Part shown: one piece after another, positions 45,879 through 56,107 of the stretch
Numbering within the stretch: position 1 is the stretch's first letter
Layout: each line of letters opens with the position of its first letter
NCBI RefSeq assembly: GCF_014202295.1
Contig: NZ_JACHGM010000001.1
Span: 186,001-250,000 of the forward strand
Length of the DNA stretch: 64,000 nucleotides
Direction: 5' to 3'
Origin: Borreliella afzelii
Lineage (GTDB): Bacteria; Spirochaetota; Spirochaetia; Borreliales; Borreliaceae
Made by a program: the position numbers and the translations under genes
The notes under the pieces: model-generated
What the model saw: only the letters and a program-made list of their open reading frames with translations
Told to the model about the DNA's origin: nothing
The model's database searches: none

Positions 45879-48800
45879 GTGAATATATATAAAACTAACA
45901 AAATAAATAAAATTTATAATAAAATTAAGAAATTAACTCAAAACGATAATATCTTTAAAAAAGAAACACTCATTATAGTAAAAAACGATCTCTTAAAAGA
46001 AGAAATTAAAAAAACTATAGCAAGACTAAATGGAATTTCTTATAATCTAAATATTAAAAAAAATGCTGTAAAAAGTATATATGAAATTTCTTTAAAAAAT
46101 CCTAACATAAAAAAATACATAGAAAAGAACACTTTTTCATTTTACTTGGAAACAGAAAAATTCATTTTATATAACATATTGAAAGCTGAAAAGCTAAAAT
46201 ACATAAAAGATTTTAAATCAACAAAGAATAGGTACTTTTTTGCATCAAAAATAATAGATTTATTCCACCATTATTACTCAAAATTTTCAAAATTAATTGA
46301 AACTTGGAAAGACAATAGATTCTTATGCCAAGAAGAAAATTTAAAGCCTTACGAGAATATGCAAAAAGAACTATTTAACAAACTCTTTGAAAAGCAAAAA
46401 AATATTTTAAACTTACATGAAAAAATAATTCAGGAAAAACCAACAAAAAATATAGAAATTGAAATTAAAAAAATAATATTTATTGGCAATAATAAAGAGA
46501 TTGAGAAAAAAATTCTTAATTCTTTAGAAAAAATTTTTGATTTTGAAGTGCATGTGTTGATTTTTGAAGATTTGCTCAACTATAAATCTACTCTTGTTGA
46601 AGAATTATTGTTAACAAAAACAAAAATCAATCCAATAAAATACCAGGCTTTAGAAAAAGTAGATATTGAATTATTTGAAGGTACAAATTTTTTAACAAGC
46701 ATTAAAAATAGCATTATAGCAAAAACTCCGATTTCAAAATTAGACGATAGCTTTAAAATAATAGAAGCTAAAAATCAAAAACGTGAAGTAGAAATTTTAG
46801 TAAATCAAATAGTACACTCAATACAAAAAAATAACCTGAAATTAAGCGAAATAGCAATAACTTGTTTGCAAGAAACATTTAATGAATATTTACCATATAT
46901 AGAAGAGTGTCTAAATAAATATGAAATTGAATATAGCACTCTATGCCATAACAATTTGTCAAAAGGAGAAAGTATAATAGCCTTAAAAAGGCTAATGGAT
47001 CTTTTTATATCAAAAAACGAAACAATTAGTAATTTCAGCAAAAAAGAAGTATTTACCCTGTTAAGTAACAACAAAGTAATGAAAAAATTTAATATATCAA
47101 CATCTGAATTAAACTATTTAATAGAATTTAGCGATGCAATGAACATTAACTTTGGTGCAAACAACACCCACAAAGAAAGTCTAAAGTATGATCAAAACTT
47201 TTTAAACTCATGGGAAGACGGATTTAACCGATTTTTAATGTCTGAAATATTTGATGAAAAATACGAAGAGGAAATTCAAAAAGAAAGCATAAGATTTCAA
47301 GATCAAGAATCAATAATTAAACTTATAACAATAGTAAAAAGTTTGTATGAAGATATAAACTATTTTAAAAATAAATCATATAAAGTATATGAATGGGCAG
47401 AAATAATAGAAATTTTTATTCAAAAATACATTGATCTTGAAGAATTTAATACAACTGATGAATATTTACGAAATAAAATAAAATCCTTTAAAAATTTTCC
47501 CAAAGATTTAAATGACAATCTTTACAAAAACTATTTAAAAGAAATTAATGAAATAAAAATTGAATTTTCTCTTTTTAAGATTATGTTTGAAGAAAGTCTT
47601 GAAAAAGAAAAATACGGAATAATGTATAAAAAAAATGGAATATTGATTGCCGATTACAAAGAAATGGAATATCTTCAAAAAAAAGAAATTCATTTTTTGG
47701 GATTTCAAAAATTCAACTCTAAGATAAATTATGATAATATGAATTTGTTAAATGAATACTATGAATATGAGAACACCGAAAAAGAAGCAATCGCAATTCT
47801 TTTTAATTTAATTTTTGCAACAACAGAAAAATTTTATCTTTACTATTCATTTCAAGACAATCTAAGCCCAGAAATTAATACATCAAAAACAATAAACAAA
47901 ATACTTGATCACATACAAAAGTATGAAAAAAATTTTCAAATAGAAAAGCATCCAAATGAAAATCATGACCTAGTTTATTTTAAAGATGTAAAAGAGAATT
48001 ATTTAATAAATTATGATTTAGAAGCTTTTAATATCGCAAAAATACTACAAAATTCTAAACCAATTAAGTTTAAGCAAAATAAAATTCAACTAGAAAGCCC
48101 AATTAAGCTGAATTTATACGAATTAAAAAACGCCCTTTCCAATCCTTATAAACATTTTTATGAAAAAACTTTAAACGTTAAAATACAAGACATAAGATTA
48201 GAAAATGAAATCAAAGAAAAACAAGAAGAACAAATTTTCAACACTATTGAGATTATTTACAGACTTATAAAAAATTCAACACTATTACATGAATACATAA
48301 TGGGGAAAAAAAATGATACAAATGAAGCAATAGAAATTATTAAAAACCATATTAGATATGAAATACAACAAGGAAGCATTCCTTTCAACATAGATCAAAA
48401 AACAACCGTGAATGATATTTTTAAAAAGATAAATAAATTAAAACATAACGCTGCTAAAAGCTTAAAAAATCTTCCAATAATGGTAAAAACCAAAATTAAA
48501 TTTTGTCAAACAATAAAACTAAATTTTCAAAAAAAAATTATAGAATTTGAATTAAAAAAAGATATTGAGAATGTATATAAAATCGAAAACGATTACTTTT
48601 ATTTAAATTTTGTAAAAAAAGACTATTGTAGCATTCCAGATAAAATAAAAAATGAAATAGATTTATATATAACAGGACTACTAATAAAAAAAGAAATACA
48701 AAATTTCAATTCATTAACAGAAATAAGAATTGATCTTGAAAGCTTATCTGCAAAAACAACTATTTGGTATCACCATAAAGAAATAATAATTGATGACATT

Positions 48801-49118
48801 AAAAATATACTTATGCAATTTGCATACATATCAAGCTATCCAACTCCAATTTACCAAAGCTTGATAATTAAAATTTTATCAAAAATAAATCAAAATAATT
48901 TTTCAAATTGTTTTGAGAATTTCATAAAAATGCAAATAAAAAATCCTCCCAAAGCTTATTTCACAAGCAAAGCACACGAGAGATTTTTAAAAAGTAGCGA
49001 AATAACGCTTTGTGACTATTACAACAGATTTAAAGACACTCATGATTTCAAGCTAGACAAAAATTTACTAACATTAATAGAAAAATTTTATATTAAATTT
49101 GCAAGGACAAAAAATTAA
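45879..49118 (+). CDS. recC: Exodeoxyribonuclease V subunit RecC
   Basis: This 1079-residue subunit of RecBCD is the one that scans for recombination hotspots and splits the DNA strands. It resembles a helicase without active motifs, so little is conserved to the eye. Identification rests on size, order (recC-recB-recD) and short matches such as KILAKTPISKLDDSFKII-like and SFSSPYKHFYEKTLNV-type segments (here LSNPYKHFYEKTLNV). Translation begins at GTG 45879, 3 bases after pncB. It is extremely rich in Lys, Ile, Asn and Glu, as expected for a large lagging-strand gene at this base composition. Confidence 0.88.
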   Translation: MNIYKTNKINKIYNKIKKLTQNDNIFKKETLIIVKNDLLKEEIKKTIARLNGISYNLNIKKNAVKSIYEISLKNPNIKKYIEKNTFSFYLETEKFILYNILKAEKLKYIKDFKSTKNRYFFASKIIDLFHHYYSKFSKLIETWKDNRFLCQEENLKPYENMQKELFNKLFEKQKNILNLHEKIIQEKPTKNIEIEIKKIIFIGNNKEIEKKILNSLEKIFDFEVHVLIFEDLLNYKSTLVEELLLTKTKINPIKYQALEKVDIELFEGTNFLTSIKNSIIAKTPISKLDDSFKIIEAKNQKREVEILVNQIVHSIQKNNLKLSEIAITCLQETFNEYLPYIEECLNKYEIEYSTLCHNNLSKGESIIALKRLMDLFISKNETISNFSKKEVFTLLSNNKVMKKFNISTSELNYLIEFSDAMNINFGANNTHKESLKYDQNFLNSWEDGFNRFLMSEIFDEKYEEEIQKESIRFQDQESIIKLITIVKSLYEDINYFKNKSYKVYEWAEIIEIFIQKYIDLEEFNTTDEYLRNKIKSFKNFPKDLNDNLYKNYLKEINEIKIEFSLFKIMFEESLEKEKYGIMYKKNGILIADYKEMEYLQKKEIHFLGFQKFNSKINYDNMNLLNEYYEYENTEKEAIAILFNLIFATTEKFYLYYSFQDNLSPEINTSKTINKILDHIQKYEKNFQIEKHPNENHDLVYFKDVKENYLINYDLEAFNIAKILQNSKPIKFKQNKIQLESPIKLNLYELKNALSNPYKHFYEKTLNVKIQDIRLENEIKEKQEEQIFNTIEIIYRLIKNSTLLHEYIMGKKNDTNEAIEIIKNHIRYEIQQGSIPFNIDQKTTVNDIFKKINKLKHNAAKSLKNLPIMVKTKIKFCQTIKLNFQKKIIEFELKKDIENVYKIENDYFYLNFVKKDYCSIPDKIKNEIDLYITGLLIKKEIQNFNSLTEIRIDLESLSAKTTIWYHHKEIIIDDIKNILMQFAYISSYPTPIYQSLIIKILSKINQNNFSNCFENFIKMQIKNPPKAYFTSKAHERFLKSSEITLCDYYNRFKDTHDFKLDKNLLTLIEKFYIKFARTKN

Positions 49119-49123
49119 AATTC

Positions 49124-52100
49124 ATGGACAAAATCCTAGAAAAAATTCAAAATAACTCAAAGATATTAATAGAAGCATCGGCAGGCACTGGCAAAACTTA
49201 TATACTTGAAAATTTAGTTATCAATTTAATGAAAACCAAACTTTACTCTATAAATGAAATCTTGGTATTAACTTTTACAAAAAAAGCCACAGAAGAAATG
49301 CATGCAAGAATACTAAAAGCAATAGAAAATGCTTATTTTAACTCAAAAACAAATGAAATTTTAAAAAAAGCTTATGAGCAATCAAAAAAACTCTTTATAT
49401 CAACAATCAATAAATTTTCATTACATGCCTTAAATAATTTTCAAATTGAAACAGAAAATTATTCCAAATATAAACCTAAAGAAAAATTTTCAAAAGAAAT
49501 AGATGAGATAGTTTATGACTTTTTAAGAAAATCAGACAGCTTGATTCAAGCTCTTGATATTAAAGACTATGAACTCAAAGTATTTAAATCTGATGCTAAA
49601 AAAACAGAAGAAATTGTTTTAAAAATAAAAAAAGCTTACGAAAGAGACACAACTCAAGAACTTGGAGACTGGCTTAAAACCCAAACACCATTTGAAAACA
49701 TTCTTCTTAAAAAGGAAGAATTGATCAAAGATTACAACAAAATAATAGAAAACTTAGATGAAATGACAGCAGATGAAATATTAAATTTTTATAATAAACA
49801 TATTCAAACTGGCAAACTTGAAATAGAATATTCTAAAGAAAACGACATATTCAAAATAGCAGAAACATTATTAAAAAATAAATTTTTTTCAACCCTAATA
49901 GAAAAAGAAATTAAAAAAAATACCAAATTATCACCTAAAGAACTTAAGATTAAAAATGATTTAATCCATTTAGGAATTAATATTAAACATGAAAAATACA
50001 AATCAGAAGACAATAGAAATAAAAATAGAAATAATTTAAAGCAATATGTTATTTTAAAAGTTGAATACAAAATACTAAAGTACATAGAAAAAAAACTAGA
50101 AAAAATTATTAAATCCACAAACACAATAGACCAAAATTACATAATTTCAAATTTAAAAAATTACTTAAAATCAGAAGACAAAAAGCTTCTAAATGCAATC
50201 AAAAATCGATACAAAATTATTTTGATTGATGAGGCACAAGACTTAAGCTTAACCCAAATCGAAATATTTAAAATATTAAAAACAGCAGGAATAAAATTGA
50301 TATTCATAGCTGACCCCAAACAGATAATATATTCCTTTAGAAAAGCAGACATTTCATTTTATAACAAAGAAATAAAAAATAAAATTAACTCAGATGCTAG
50401 AATTGTATTAAAAACAAATCATAGATCAAGTAAAAAGCTCATCAACCCTTTCAATAGAATTTTTGATAATATATACAATAATACAATAGTCCATGATATT
50501 GAAAAAATTGAATTTACCAATTCACTTCCAAATCAAAAAAATGACAATAACAACATTTTCATAAACGGACAAGAAATAGAAGGAATCAATATAATAACTA
50601 CAAATACCGAAAACGAAGAAGACATTTACCAAAAAACAGCATTGACAATAAAATACTTGCTTACATATGGAACAATTACTGAAAACAATAAGATTAGAAA
50701 TATTAAAATGCAAGACATTAAAGTACTTTGTAGAGGAAAAAATGAAATCAATTTAATAGATAAAGCATTAAAAAAAGAGCTAATCCAAACAAACAAAACT
50801 CAAGAAAAATTTTTAAAAACCAAAGAATTTAGCGAAATTTTCTATATTCTTAAGTGCTTAGACCGAAAACAAAATTTTAAAGCCTTAAATTATATTCTAA
50901 ACAGTAAAATACTAAATGTACCATGGAATTTGCAAAGAATTTTAATCAAACAAGACAAAATTCACCTTATAGAAGAATTTATTGAAAATATAACAGCTTT
51001 GCTTGAAAAAAATGAAATAACATTAATAAATGCAATTAACAAAATCACACTCGAAAAAAACTTGTGGATCAAAATTGCAAATAGCACCAACGATCAAAAA
51101 ATTATTAAATGGGCAGAAAATAAAATAAATTACAAAGGTCTTCTTATTAAAGAAGGCAAGCTTGAAAATTTAAAAACCTATGAAACAGTACTTGAGATCA
51201 TATCTAAAATATATCATAAAGAACAAAACATACAATCTCTAATCTCTACTTTAGAAAGCCTAATAATAAACGAAGAACCTGAAGAAATAGAAGAAAGAAT
51301 CAATAATATAAATAATGACAATGAATCTATAGAACTGATGACAATACACAAATCAAAAGGGCTTAGTATAAATATCGTATTCTTAATAAATACATCTCCA
51401 ATAGAAAATAGCAATATTTTTTCAAAAAAAAATTGTTTTTACAAATTTTATCAAAACGGAAAAATTGAATATGATTTTTTTAAATTGGAAGAAAACAAAA
51501 AATATGCAAGACTAAAAATATTAAGTGAAGAAAAAAATATATTTTATGTGGGGGCAACAAGAGCTAAATTTGCTCTTTTTATTACAAAAACAAATAGCAT
51601 AACTAGCAAATTATTAGAAATAGCAAAAATTTTTACTATTGATGGCATCAAACATGACTTTAACATATATGAATTTATTAGCCAAAAGAAATTCAATAAA
51701 AAAAAGAACAATACAAATACAAATACGAAATTAATTCCACCAAAACCAATAATTAAAAACATGTTTAAAAAAGAATATACATCTAGTTTTTCAAGCTTAA
51801 CAGCACAAGCTCATCATACAACATTTTACGAAAACTATGATTTTAAAAACACCAACTATGAAAAAGAAACAGATCTTGATGATTACGACCCTACATTAGA
51901 AGAGACTCTGCCTAAAGGAAAAGATAGTGGAAACATTTTGCATGCCGCAATGGAGGAAATAATTTTTAGTACAGCAAAAGATACATTTGATAATTTTAAA
52001 AAAAATAACATTAAAATTATTGAAAAACAAATACAAAAAATTAACTCAAATCTTAATACAATAGAAATACAAAATTCATTAACTAAAATGATTTATAATA

Positions 52101-52636
52101 TACTAACTTATAATATAAGAGCAATTAATGCTCGTCTGTGCGATATTGAAGAATTACAAAAAGAAATGGAATTTTTAATCAAAATAAATCCTAAATTTCA
52201 AAAACAAAAAAATCTTTTTAACAAGCACTTTGAAGATCTTCACATAAAACTAAGCGATGGATATTTAAAAGGAATAGTAGATCTCATATTTAAAGCTAAT
52301 AATAAAATATATATCCTGGATTACAAAACAAACTATCTTGGAAAAGATAAAGATGATTATAATATAACAAATTTAGAAAATATAATAAAAAAAGAATATT
52401 ATGATTTGCAATATAAAATATATGCACTTGGAATAAAAAAAATATTATTTAAAACTAAAAGAGAATATGATCAAAAATTTGGTGGAATAATATATCTTTT
52501 TACAAGAGCATTTAAAGATAATATTGACTGCTTGCAATCAAAATTTGAAAATGGCATTTATTTTGATCTTCCCAAATTTAATGATGTGAACTTAGATGAA
52601 ATTATCCTAGAATTAAGTATTAAAAGGCACTTATGA
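49124..52636 (+). CDS. recB: Exodeoxyribonuclease V subunit RecB (helicase-nuclease)
   Basis: This 1170-residue 3'-5' helicase and nuclease belongs to UvrD-like superfamily 1. Motif I is ASAGTGKTYILENL (residues about 18-31), Ia is VLTFTKKATEEM, motif II is ILIDEAQDLS and motif III is FIADPKQIIYSFRKAD. Motif V is IELMTIHKSKGLS and motif VI FYVGATRAKFAL. The C-terminal nuclease domain keeps the metal ligands in GIVDLIFKANNK and ILDYKTNYLG. It follows recC by 5 bases and overlaps recD by 4. The complex degrades or repairs broken DNA ends. Confidence 0.96.
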   Translation: MDKILEKIQNNSKILIEASAGTGKTYILENLVINLMKTKLYSINEILVLTFTKKATEEMHARILKAIENAYFNSKTNEILKKAYEQSKKLFISTINKFSLHALNNFQIETENYSKYKPKEKFSKEIDEIVYDFLRKSDSLIQALDIKDYELKVFKSDAKKTEEIVLKIKKAYERDTTQELGDWLKTQTPFENILLKKEELIKDYNKIIENLDEMTADEILNFYNKHIQTGKLEIEYSKENDIFKIAETLLKNKFFSTLIEKEIKKNTKLSPKELKIKNDLIHLGINIKHEKYKSEDNRNKNRNNLKQYVILKVEYKILKYIEKKLEKIIKSTNTIDQNYIISNLKNYLKSEDKKLLNAIKNRYKIILIDEAQDLSLTQIEIFKILKTAGIKLIFIADPKQIIYSFRKADISFYNKEIKNKINSDARIVLKTNHRSSKKLINPFNRIFDNIYNNTIVHDIEKIEFTNSLPNQKNDNNNIFINGQEIEGINIITTNTENEEDIYQKTALTIKYLLTYGTITENNKIRNIKMQDIKVLCRGKNEINLIDKALKKELIQTNKTQEKFLKTKEFSEIFYILKCLDRKQNFKALNYILNSKILNVPWNLQRILIKQDKIHLIEEFIENITALLEKNEITLINAINKITLEKNLWIKIANSTNDQKIIKWAENKINYKGLLIKEGKLENLKTYETVLEIISKIYHKEQNIQSLISTLESLIINEEPEEIEERINNINNDNESIELMTIHKSKGLSINIVFLINTSPIENSNIFSKKNCFYKFYQNGKIEYDFFKLEENKKYARLKILSEEKNIFYVGATRAKFALFITKTNSITSKLLEIAKIFTIDGIKHDFNIYEFISQKKFNKKKNNTNTNTKLIPPKPIIKNMFKKEYTSSFSSLTAQAHHTTFYENYDFKNTNYEKETDLDDYDPTLEETLPKGKDSGNILHAAMEEIIFSTAKDTFDNFKKNNIKIIEKQIQKINSNLNTIEIQNSLTKMIYNILTYNIRAINARLCDIEELQKEMEFLIKINPKFQKQKNLFNKHFEDLHIKLSDGYLKGIVDLIFKANNKIYILDYKTNYLGKDKDDYNITNLENIIKKEYYDLQYKIYALGIKKILFKTKREYDQKFGGIIYLFTRAFKDNIDCLQSKFENGIYFDLPKFNDVNLDEIILELSIKRHL

Positions 52637-54465
52637 GAGATTTTTTAGTATTAAGAGAATTTTTAAAAGATAAAAACAAAAAATTCTTAACTCCTGAACT
52701 TAAGCTTTATGAAATAATTGAACTTTTAAATATCAATAAAAAAAATTACTATAAAGCACAAACACTTGCAAAGTCCATAAACAATGAAAACATTGTAATA
52801 TTTTTAATATTTTTATTTAACTACTTTGACAAAGGCCACTTAAGAGCTAATATAAATCTATTAGCAAAAGACATTCAAAATACAATAACATTCACAAAAG
52901 ATAACCTAGAAAAAACCAATAAAGGTTATAACAAATTAATAAAAATGCTAAAAAGTTTAGAAATATTTGGGAATCTAGAAACTATTAAAGATATAGTCTC
53001 GCTTTTGAAAAAAAGCAACATACTAATGGAATTTAATAAGTTTAAAATTACAACTCCCCTAATCCTGGAAAACAATATCTACATTTATACTCAAAAAAAC
53101 TATAGAGAAGAAGAAGATTTAATAAAACAAATTATAAAAAGATTAGAAAACAATAAAAGTGAATTAAATGACACCGAAATACAAAATATAATATCAAATT
53201 TGAACACCAATAATTTAAATAAAGATCAAATCACATCCGTGAGAAAGGCATTAAAAAGCAACTTTTTTCTATTAAGCGGGGGCCCTGGAACAGGCAAAAC
53301 TACAACTATTAACTATATCTTAAAGGCAATTAACAAAACATTAAACAATAAAAAAAAAAGAATAGTAGCAATTGGAGCACCTACAGGAAAAGCCAGCTTA
53401 AGACTACAAGCAAGTATCGATTATTCATTCGAAAATTTAGAAATAGAATGCAATACAATCCAAAAACTATTGGGAATCAAATTTATAAACAAAAAAAATC
53501 TATATGATGAAGAAAATCAACTAAATTTTGACGTAATAATAATTGACGAAGCTTCAATGGTAGACGCATATACTTTTTTAAAGCTATTAAAAGCAACACC
53601 AATAACTACTAAATTAATAATGGTAGGAGATAAAAATCAACTTCCATCGGTAAATGAAGGAAATGTATATTCAAGTCTTCTAGGAATAGAAAATATAAAC
53701 AAAGATAATGTAGTAGATCTTAAAGAAAATTTCAGGAGCAACAAAGAAATAAACTTGCTCTCAAAAGCCATATACAAAGAAGATATCACCTTAATTTGCA
53801 AATACATTAATAACAATAAAAATATTCAATTAAAAGAAATAGAAAAAATAAATTTAAAAAAAGATCTAATAGAATATGCAAACAACTTATATGGAAAAAT
53901 ATCCACTTTTAATCTTAAATTACTAAAAGATTCAAAAATTGAAACAATACTTGAAACTTTACTTGAAAATATAATTTTAAGTTCAAAAAATTTTGGAAAA
54001 TTTGGAACTAAAACACTAAATGAAATAATAAAAACTTACCTAAAAAAGATCTATGGAAACTTTATTGGGCAAATAATAATGATAACTAAAACTGACTATA
54101 AAAATAAATTATTTAATGGAGAACGGGGTGTCATTTTTAATGAAAATTCTAAATTTTATGCTTTATTCCAAAGAAAAGATGAAAAATATAAAAAAATAAA
54201 TCTAGATTTACTAACAAATTATGAATTCAGCTTTGCTACAACAATACACAAAAGCCAAGGATCTGAATATAAACATATAAAAGTAATATTAGAAAATAAC
54301 CCTTTTTTAACAAAAGAACTTATGTATACTGCAATAACAAGAGCTAAAGATAGCTTAGAAATAATTTCTAATAAAGAGACTATTCTTAAGCTAAGCAAAA
54401 AATCTTGCGAAAGAGATTCAAAAATACTAGAACACTTAAACTCATTTAAAGAAATTGACAAATAA
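52633..54465 (+). CDS. recD: Exodeoxyribonuclease V subunit RecD (5'-3' helicase)
   Basis: This 610-residue fast helicase completes RecBCD. Walker A is GGPGTGKTTT (near residue 218), Walker B is VIIDEASMVDA, motif III is MVGDKNQLPSVNEG, and the C-terminal SF1 motifs are ATTIHKSQGSEY and YTAITRAKDSLE. The ATG overlaps the recB stop (ATGA), with AAAGG 5 bases upstream. The stop codon lies inside the -35 to spacer region of the following tRNA-Asp promoter. Order recC-recB-recD is the usual bacterial order. Confidence 0.96.
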   Translation: MRDFLVLREFLKDKNKKFLTPELKLYEIIELLNINKKNYYKAQTLAKSINNENIVIFLIFLFNYFDKGHLRANINLLAKDIQNTITFTKDNLEKTNKGYNKLIKMLKSLEIFGNLETIKDIVSLLKKSNILMEFNKFKITTPLILENNIYIYTQKNYREEEDLIKQIIKRLENNKSELNDTEIQNIISNLNTNNLNKDQITSVRKALKSNFFLLSGGPGTGKTTTINYILKAINKTLNNKKKRIVAIGAPTGKASLRLQASIDYSFENLEIECNTIQKLLGIKFINKKNLYDEENQLNFDVIIIDEASMVDAYTFLKLLKATPITTKLIMVGDKNQLPSVNEGNVYSSLLGIENINKDNVVDLKENFRSNKEINLLSKAIYKEDITLICKYINNNKNIQLKEIEKINLKKDLIEYANNLYGKISTFNLKLLKDSKIETILETLLENIILSSKNFGKFGTKTLNEIIKTYLKKIYGNFIGQIIMITKTDYKNKLFNGERGVIFNENSKFYALFQRKDEKYKKINLDLLTNYEFSFATTIHKSQGSEYKHIKVILENNPFLTKELMYTAITRAKDSLEIISNKETILKLSKKSCERDSKILEHLNSFKEIDK

Positions 54466-54483
54466 ATTAAAAACTACTATAAT
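54455..54483 (+). promoter_or_regulatory. tRNA-Asp promoter overlapping the recD stop
   Basis: A fully consensus pair, TTGACA (54455-54460) and TATAAT (54478-54483) with a 17-base spacer, ends 19 bases before the tRNA. The -35 box is read as recD codons and the TAA stop falls in the spacer. It is the best promoter match in the window. Confidence 0.85.
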
Positions 54484-54502
54484 CTTTAAAAAGAATGACT
54501 TT

Positions 54503-54576
54503 GGGGGCGTAGTTCAGATGGTTAGAACGCCTGCCTGTCACGCAGGAGGTCGCGGGTTCGAGACCCGTCGCTCCCG
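54503..54576 (+). tRNA. tRNA-Asp (GTC)
   Basis: This 74-base gene folds as a cloverleaf. The acceptor stem GGGGGCG pairs with CGCTCCC (one G-T pair), followed by discriminator G. The anticodon stem CCTGC/GCAGG encloses loop CTGTCAC with anticodon GTC for aspartate. The T arm contains GGGTTCGAGACCC. The CCA end is not encoded. It has a consensus promoter within the recD end and no obvious terminator. Confidence 0.97.
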
Positions 54577-54728
54577 ATGCCAACTTTTATTTTATTATAT
54601 CAAAAGTTTTTCTTAAAGAATTTATTGATGCTCTAACGAGTTTTGAATAATAAAAAATTACAAATATTTAATTTAAAAGTTATAATTTAAATAATTCAAA
54701 AAAATAAAACCTATAAGGAGAAGGTTAA

Positions 54729-55046
54729 ATGAATCTAAAAAAATACTTATTTTTCACTACTTTATTATTGATTTCAACATCTGTTTTTGCACAAACCAAC
54801 ACAATAACAAAAGAAAATATAAATTCAAATGGAAACCTAAGCCAATTTGGAGTAGAAGAGATCTGCCCAATATGTGGATATGTTAACTGTATTTGCGATG
54901 AAAAAACTACAGAAATCGCTGCAAAAATCACACAATCAAATACAACAGGCTCATTTGTAAGCATAGCTACACTTGCATTGTTGGCAGTTATAGGATTAGC
55001 TCTAGCAACACATAAATTGTATAAATTAAAAAATTTGAAAATTTAA
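54729..55046 (+). CDS. Small secreted Cys-rich protein with C-terminal membrane span
   Basis: This 105-residue protein has a clear signal peptide (LKKYLFFTTLLLISTSVFA, cleavage before Gln22) and a short Asn/Thr-rich segment. A four-cysteine cluster follows (CPICGYVNCICDE, Cys46, 49, 54 and 56), then a hydrophobic helix (IATLALLAVIGLALATHKLY) near the C-terminus with a Lys-rich end. The layout is that of a type I membrane protein with its cysteine cluster outside the inner membrane, able to form disulfides or bind metal. AAGGAG lies 9 bases before the ATG. I recognise no family. It stands between tRNA-Asp and the convergent fruK. Confidence 0.75.
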   Translation: MNLKKYLFFTTLLLISTSVFAQTNTITKENINSNGNLSQFGVEEICPICGYVNCICDEKTTEIAAKITQSNTTGSFVSIATLALLAVIGLALATHKLYKLKNLKI

Positions 55047-55055
55047 GCAAACTAA

Positions 55056-55084
55056 TTACTGTAGCTTTTTAAAAGCTACAGTAA
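55056..55084. terminator. Bidirectional terminator between the small secreted protein and fruK
   Basis: Two arms, 55056-55069 and 55071-55084, are perfectly complementary over 14 bases and would form a 12-bp stem with a 5-base T/A loop. It lies 9 bases after one stop and 10 before the convergent fruK stop. On the minus strand the arm is followed by a T-poor tract, so termination strength is unclear. Confidence 0.65.
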
Positions 55085-55094
55085 AGTTTAAAAA

Positions 55095-56018
55095 TCAAAT
55101 ATTACAAATGTCCTCAACCCTAATCTCACAAAGCATCTTTTTAACATCTTGAAAATCACAAAGATTACCTTTTAATGCCGTAGCTGTACCAGCTGCAACA
55201 CCAAATTTGAATGAATCTTTCAAAGTATTTCCATTATCAAAAGCATACACAAATCCTGCAATCACAGAGTCTCCTGCCCCAATGGTACTAATAGAGTTAA
55301 TCTTTGGAACAAAAGCCCTAAAAGCAACATTTTGACTACCAATAAACATAGCTCCGTCACTTCCCATAGAAATTATCATATTTTGCACCCCACTTTCTAC
55401 AAGATTTTTCCCGATTTTAATCAATTCTTTTGTAGAATTAAATTTAGCATTAACAAGATCCTCAAGTTCATAAATATTAGGCTTTATTAAAAAGGGATTT
55501 AATCTAAGAATTTTTTTTAAAGGTTTTCCACTAGTATCAATAATAAGCTTAACATCATTAGAAATGCTATTAGATATTTCGTTGTATGCATCCTCGCCAA
55601 GAGATGCAGGAACACTCCCTGACATCACCAATATACTATTATTTGTTAAACTTTTAAGCCTATCTTTCAAAAGTTCAAATTCATTCTCAGAAATATCTGG
55701 AGAATTGGCATTAATTTCTGTTTCTCTGCCATTTGCTATCATTTTAATATTTAATCTTGTATCATATTTTATTTTAATAAAATCGTTTTTTATATTCTTA
55801 GAATCAAGAGAAGATCTTATATAATCGCCCGTAAACCCCCCCAAAAATCCAAGAGCCGTACTGGACTTTCCTAAATTTTTAAGAACAGTACTTACATTTA
55901 TTCCCTTACCACCAGCAAAGAAATTGTTATTCAAAGCATAATTAAGACTTTCTTCCTGAAATTCTTTTAAAATTATTTTATAATCCACAGAAGGATTAAG
56001 TGTTAGAGTATATATCAA
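55095..56018 (-). CDS. fruK: 1-phosphofructokinase
   Basis: This 307-residue kinase of the PfkB/ribokinase family phosphorylates fructose 1-phosphate made by the fructose PTS. Motifs are NPSVDY at the start, the substrate phrase GGKGINVSTVLKNLG, and the C-terminal anion hole/catalytic base GAGDSVIAGFVYAFDNG with Asp. Translation starts at a TTG (56018) with AAGGAGA 5 bases upstream. The gene is divergent from fruA, whose product makes its substrate, across 89 bases. LacC-type tagatose-6-P kinases are close relatives, but the fruA neighbour favours FruK. Confidence 0.92.
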   Translation of the reverse strand: MIYTLTLNPSVDYKIILKEFQEESLNYALNNNFFAGGKGINVSTVLKNLGKSSTALGFLGGFTGDYIRSSLDSKNIKNDFIKIKYDTRLNIKMIANGRETEINANSPDISENEFELLKDRLKSLTNNSILVMSGSVPASLGEDAYNEISNSISNDVKLIIDTSGKPLKKILRLNPFLIKPNIYELEDLVNAKFNSTKELIKIGKNLVESGVQNMIISMGSDGAMFIGSQNVAFRAFVPKINSISTIGAGDSVIAGFVYAFDNGNTLKDSFKFGVAAGTATALKGNLCDFQDVKKMLCEIRVEDICNI

Positions 56019-56107
56019 GATAATCTCCTTTAATTGATAAAATTAATTAAATAAATGTAAAATTTAATAAATATATATACACTATATAATATATAAAGGT
56101 GATTATT

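Noticed and set aside
56085-56101. TATAAT followed by GTG upstream of fruA
   Set aside because: The GTG is part of the AAAGGTGA ribosome binding site of the ATG at 56108. The TATAAT has no usable -35 box and would put the start of transcription inside that site.
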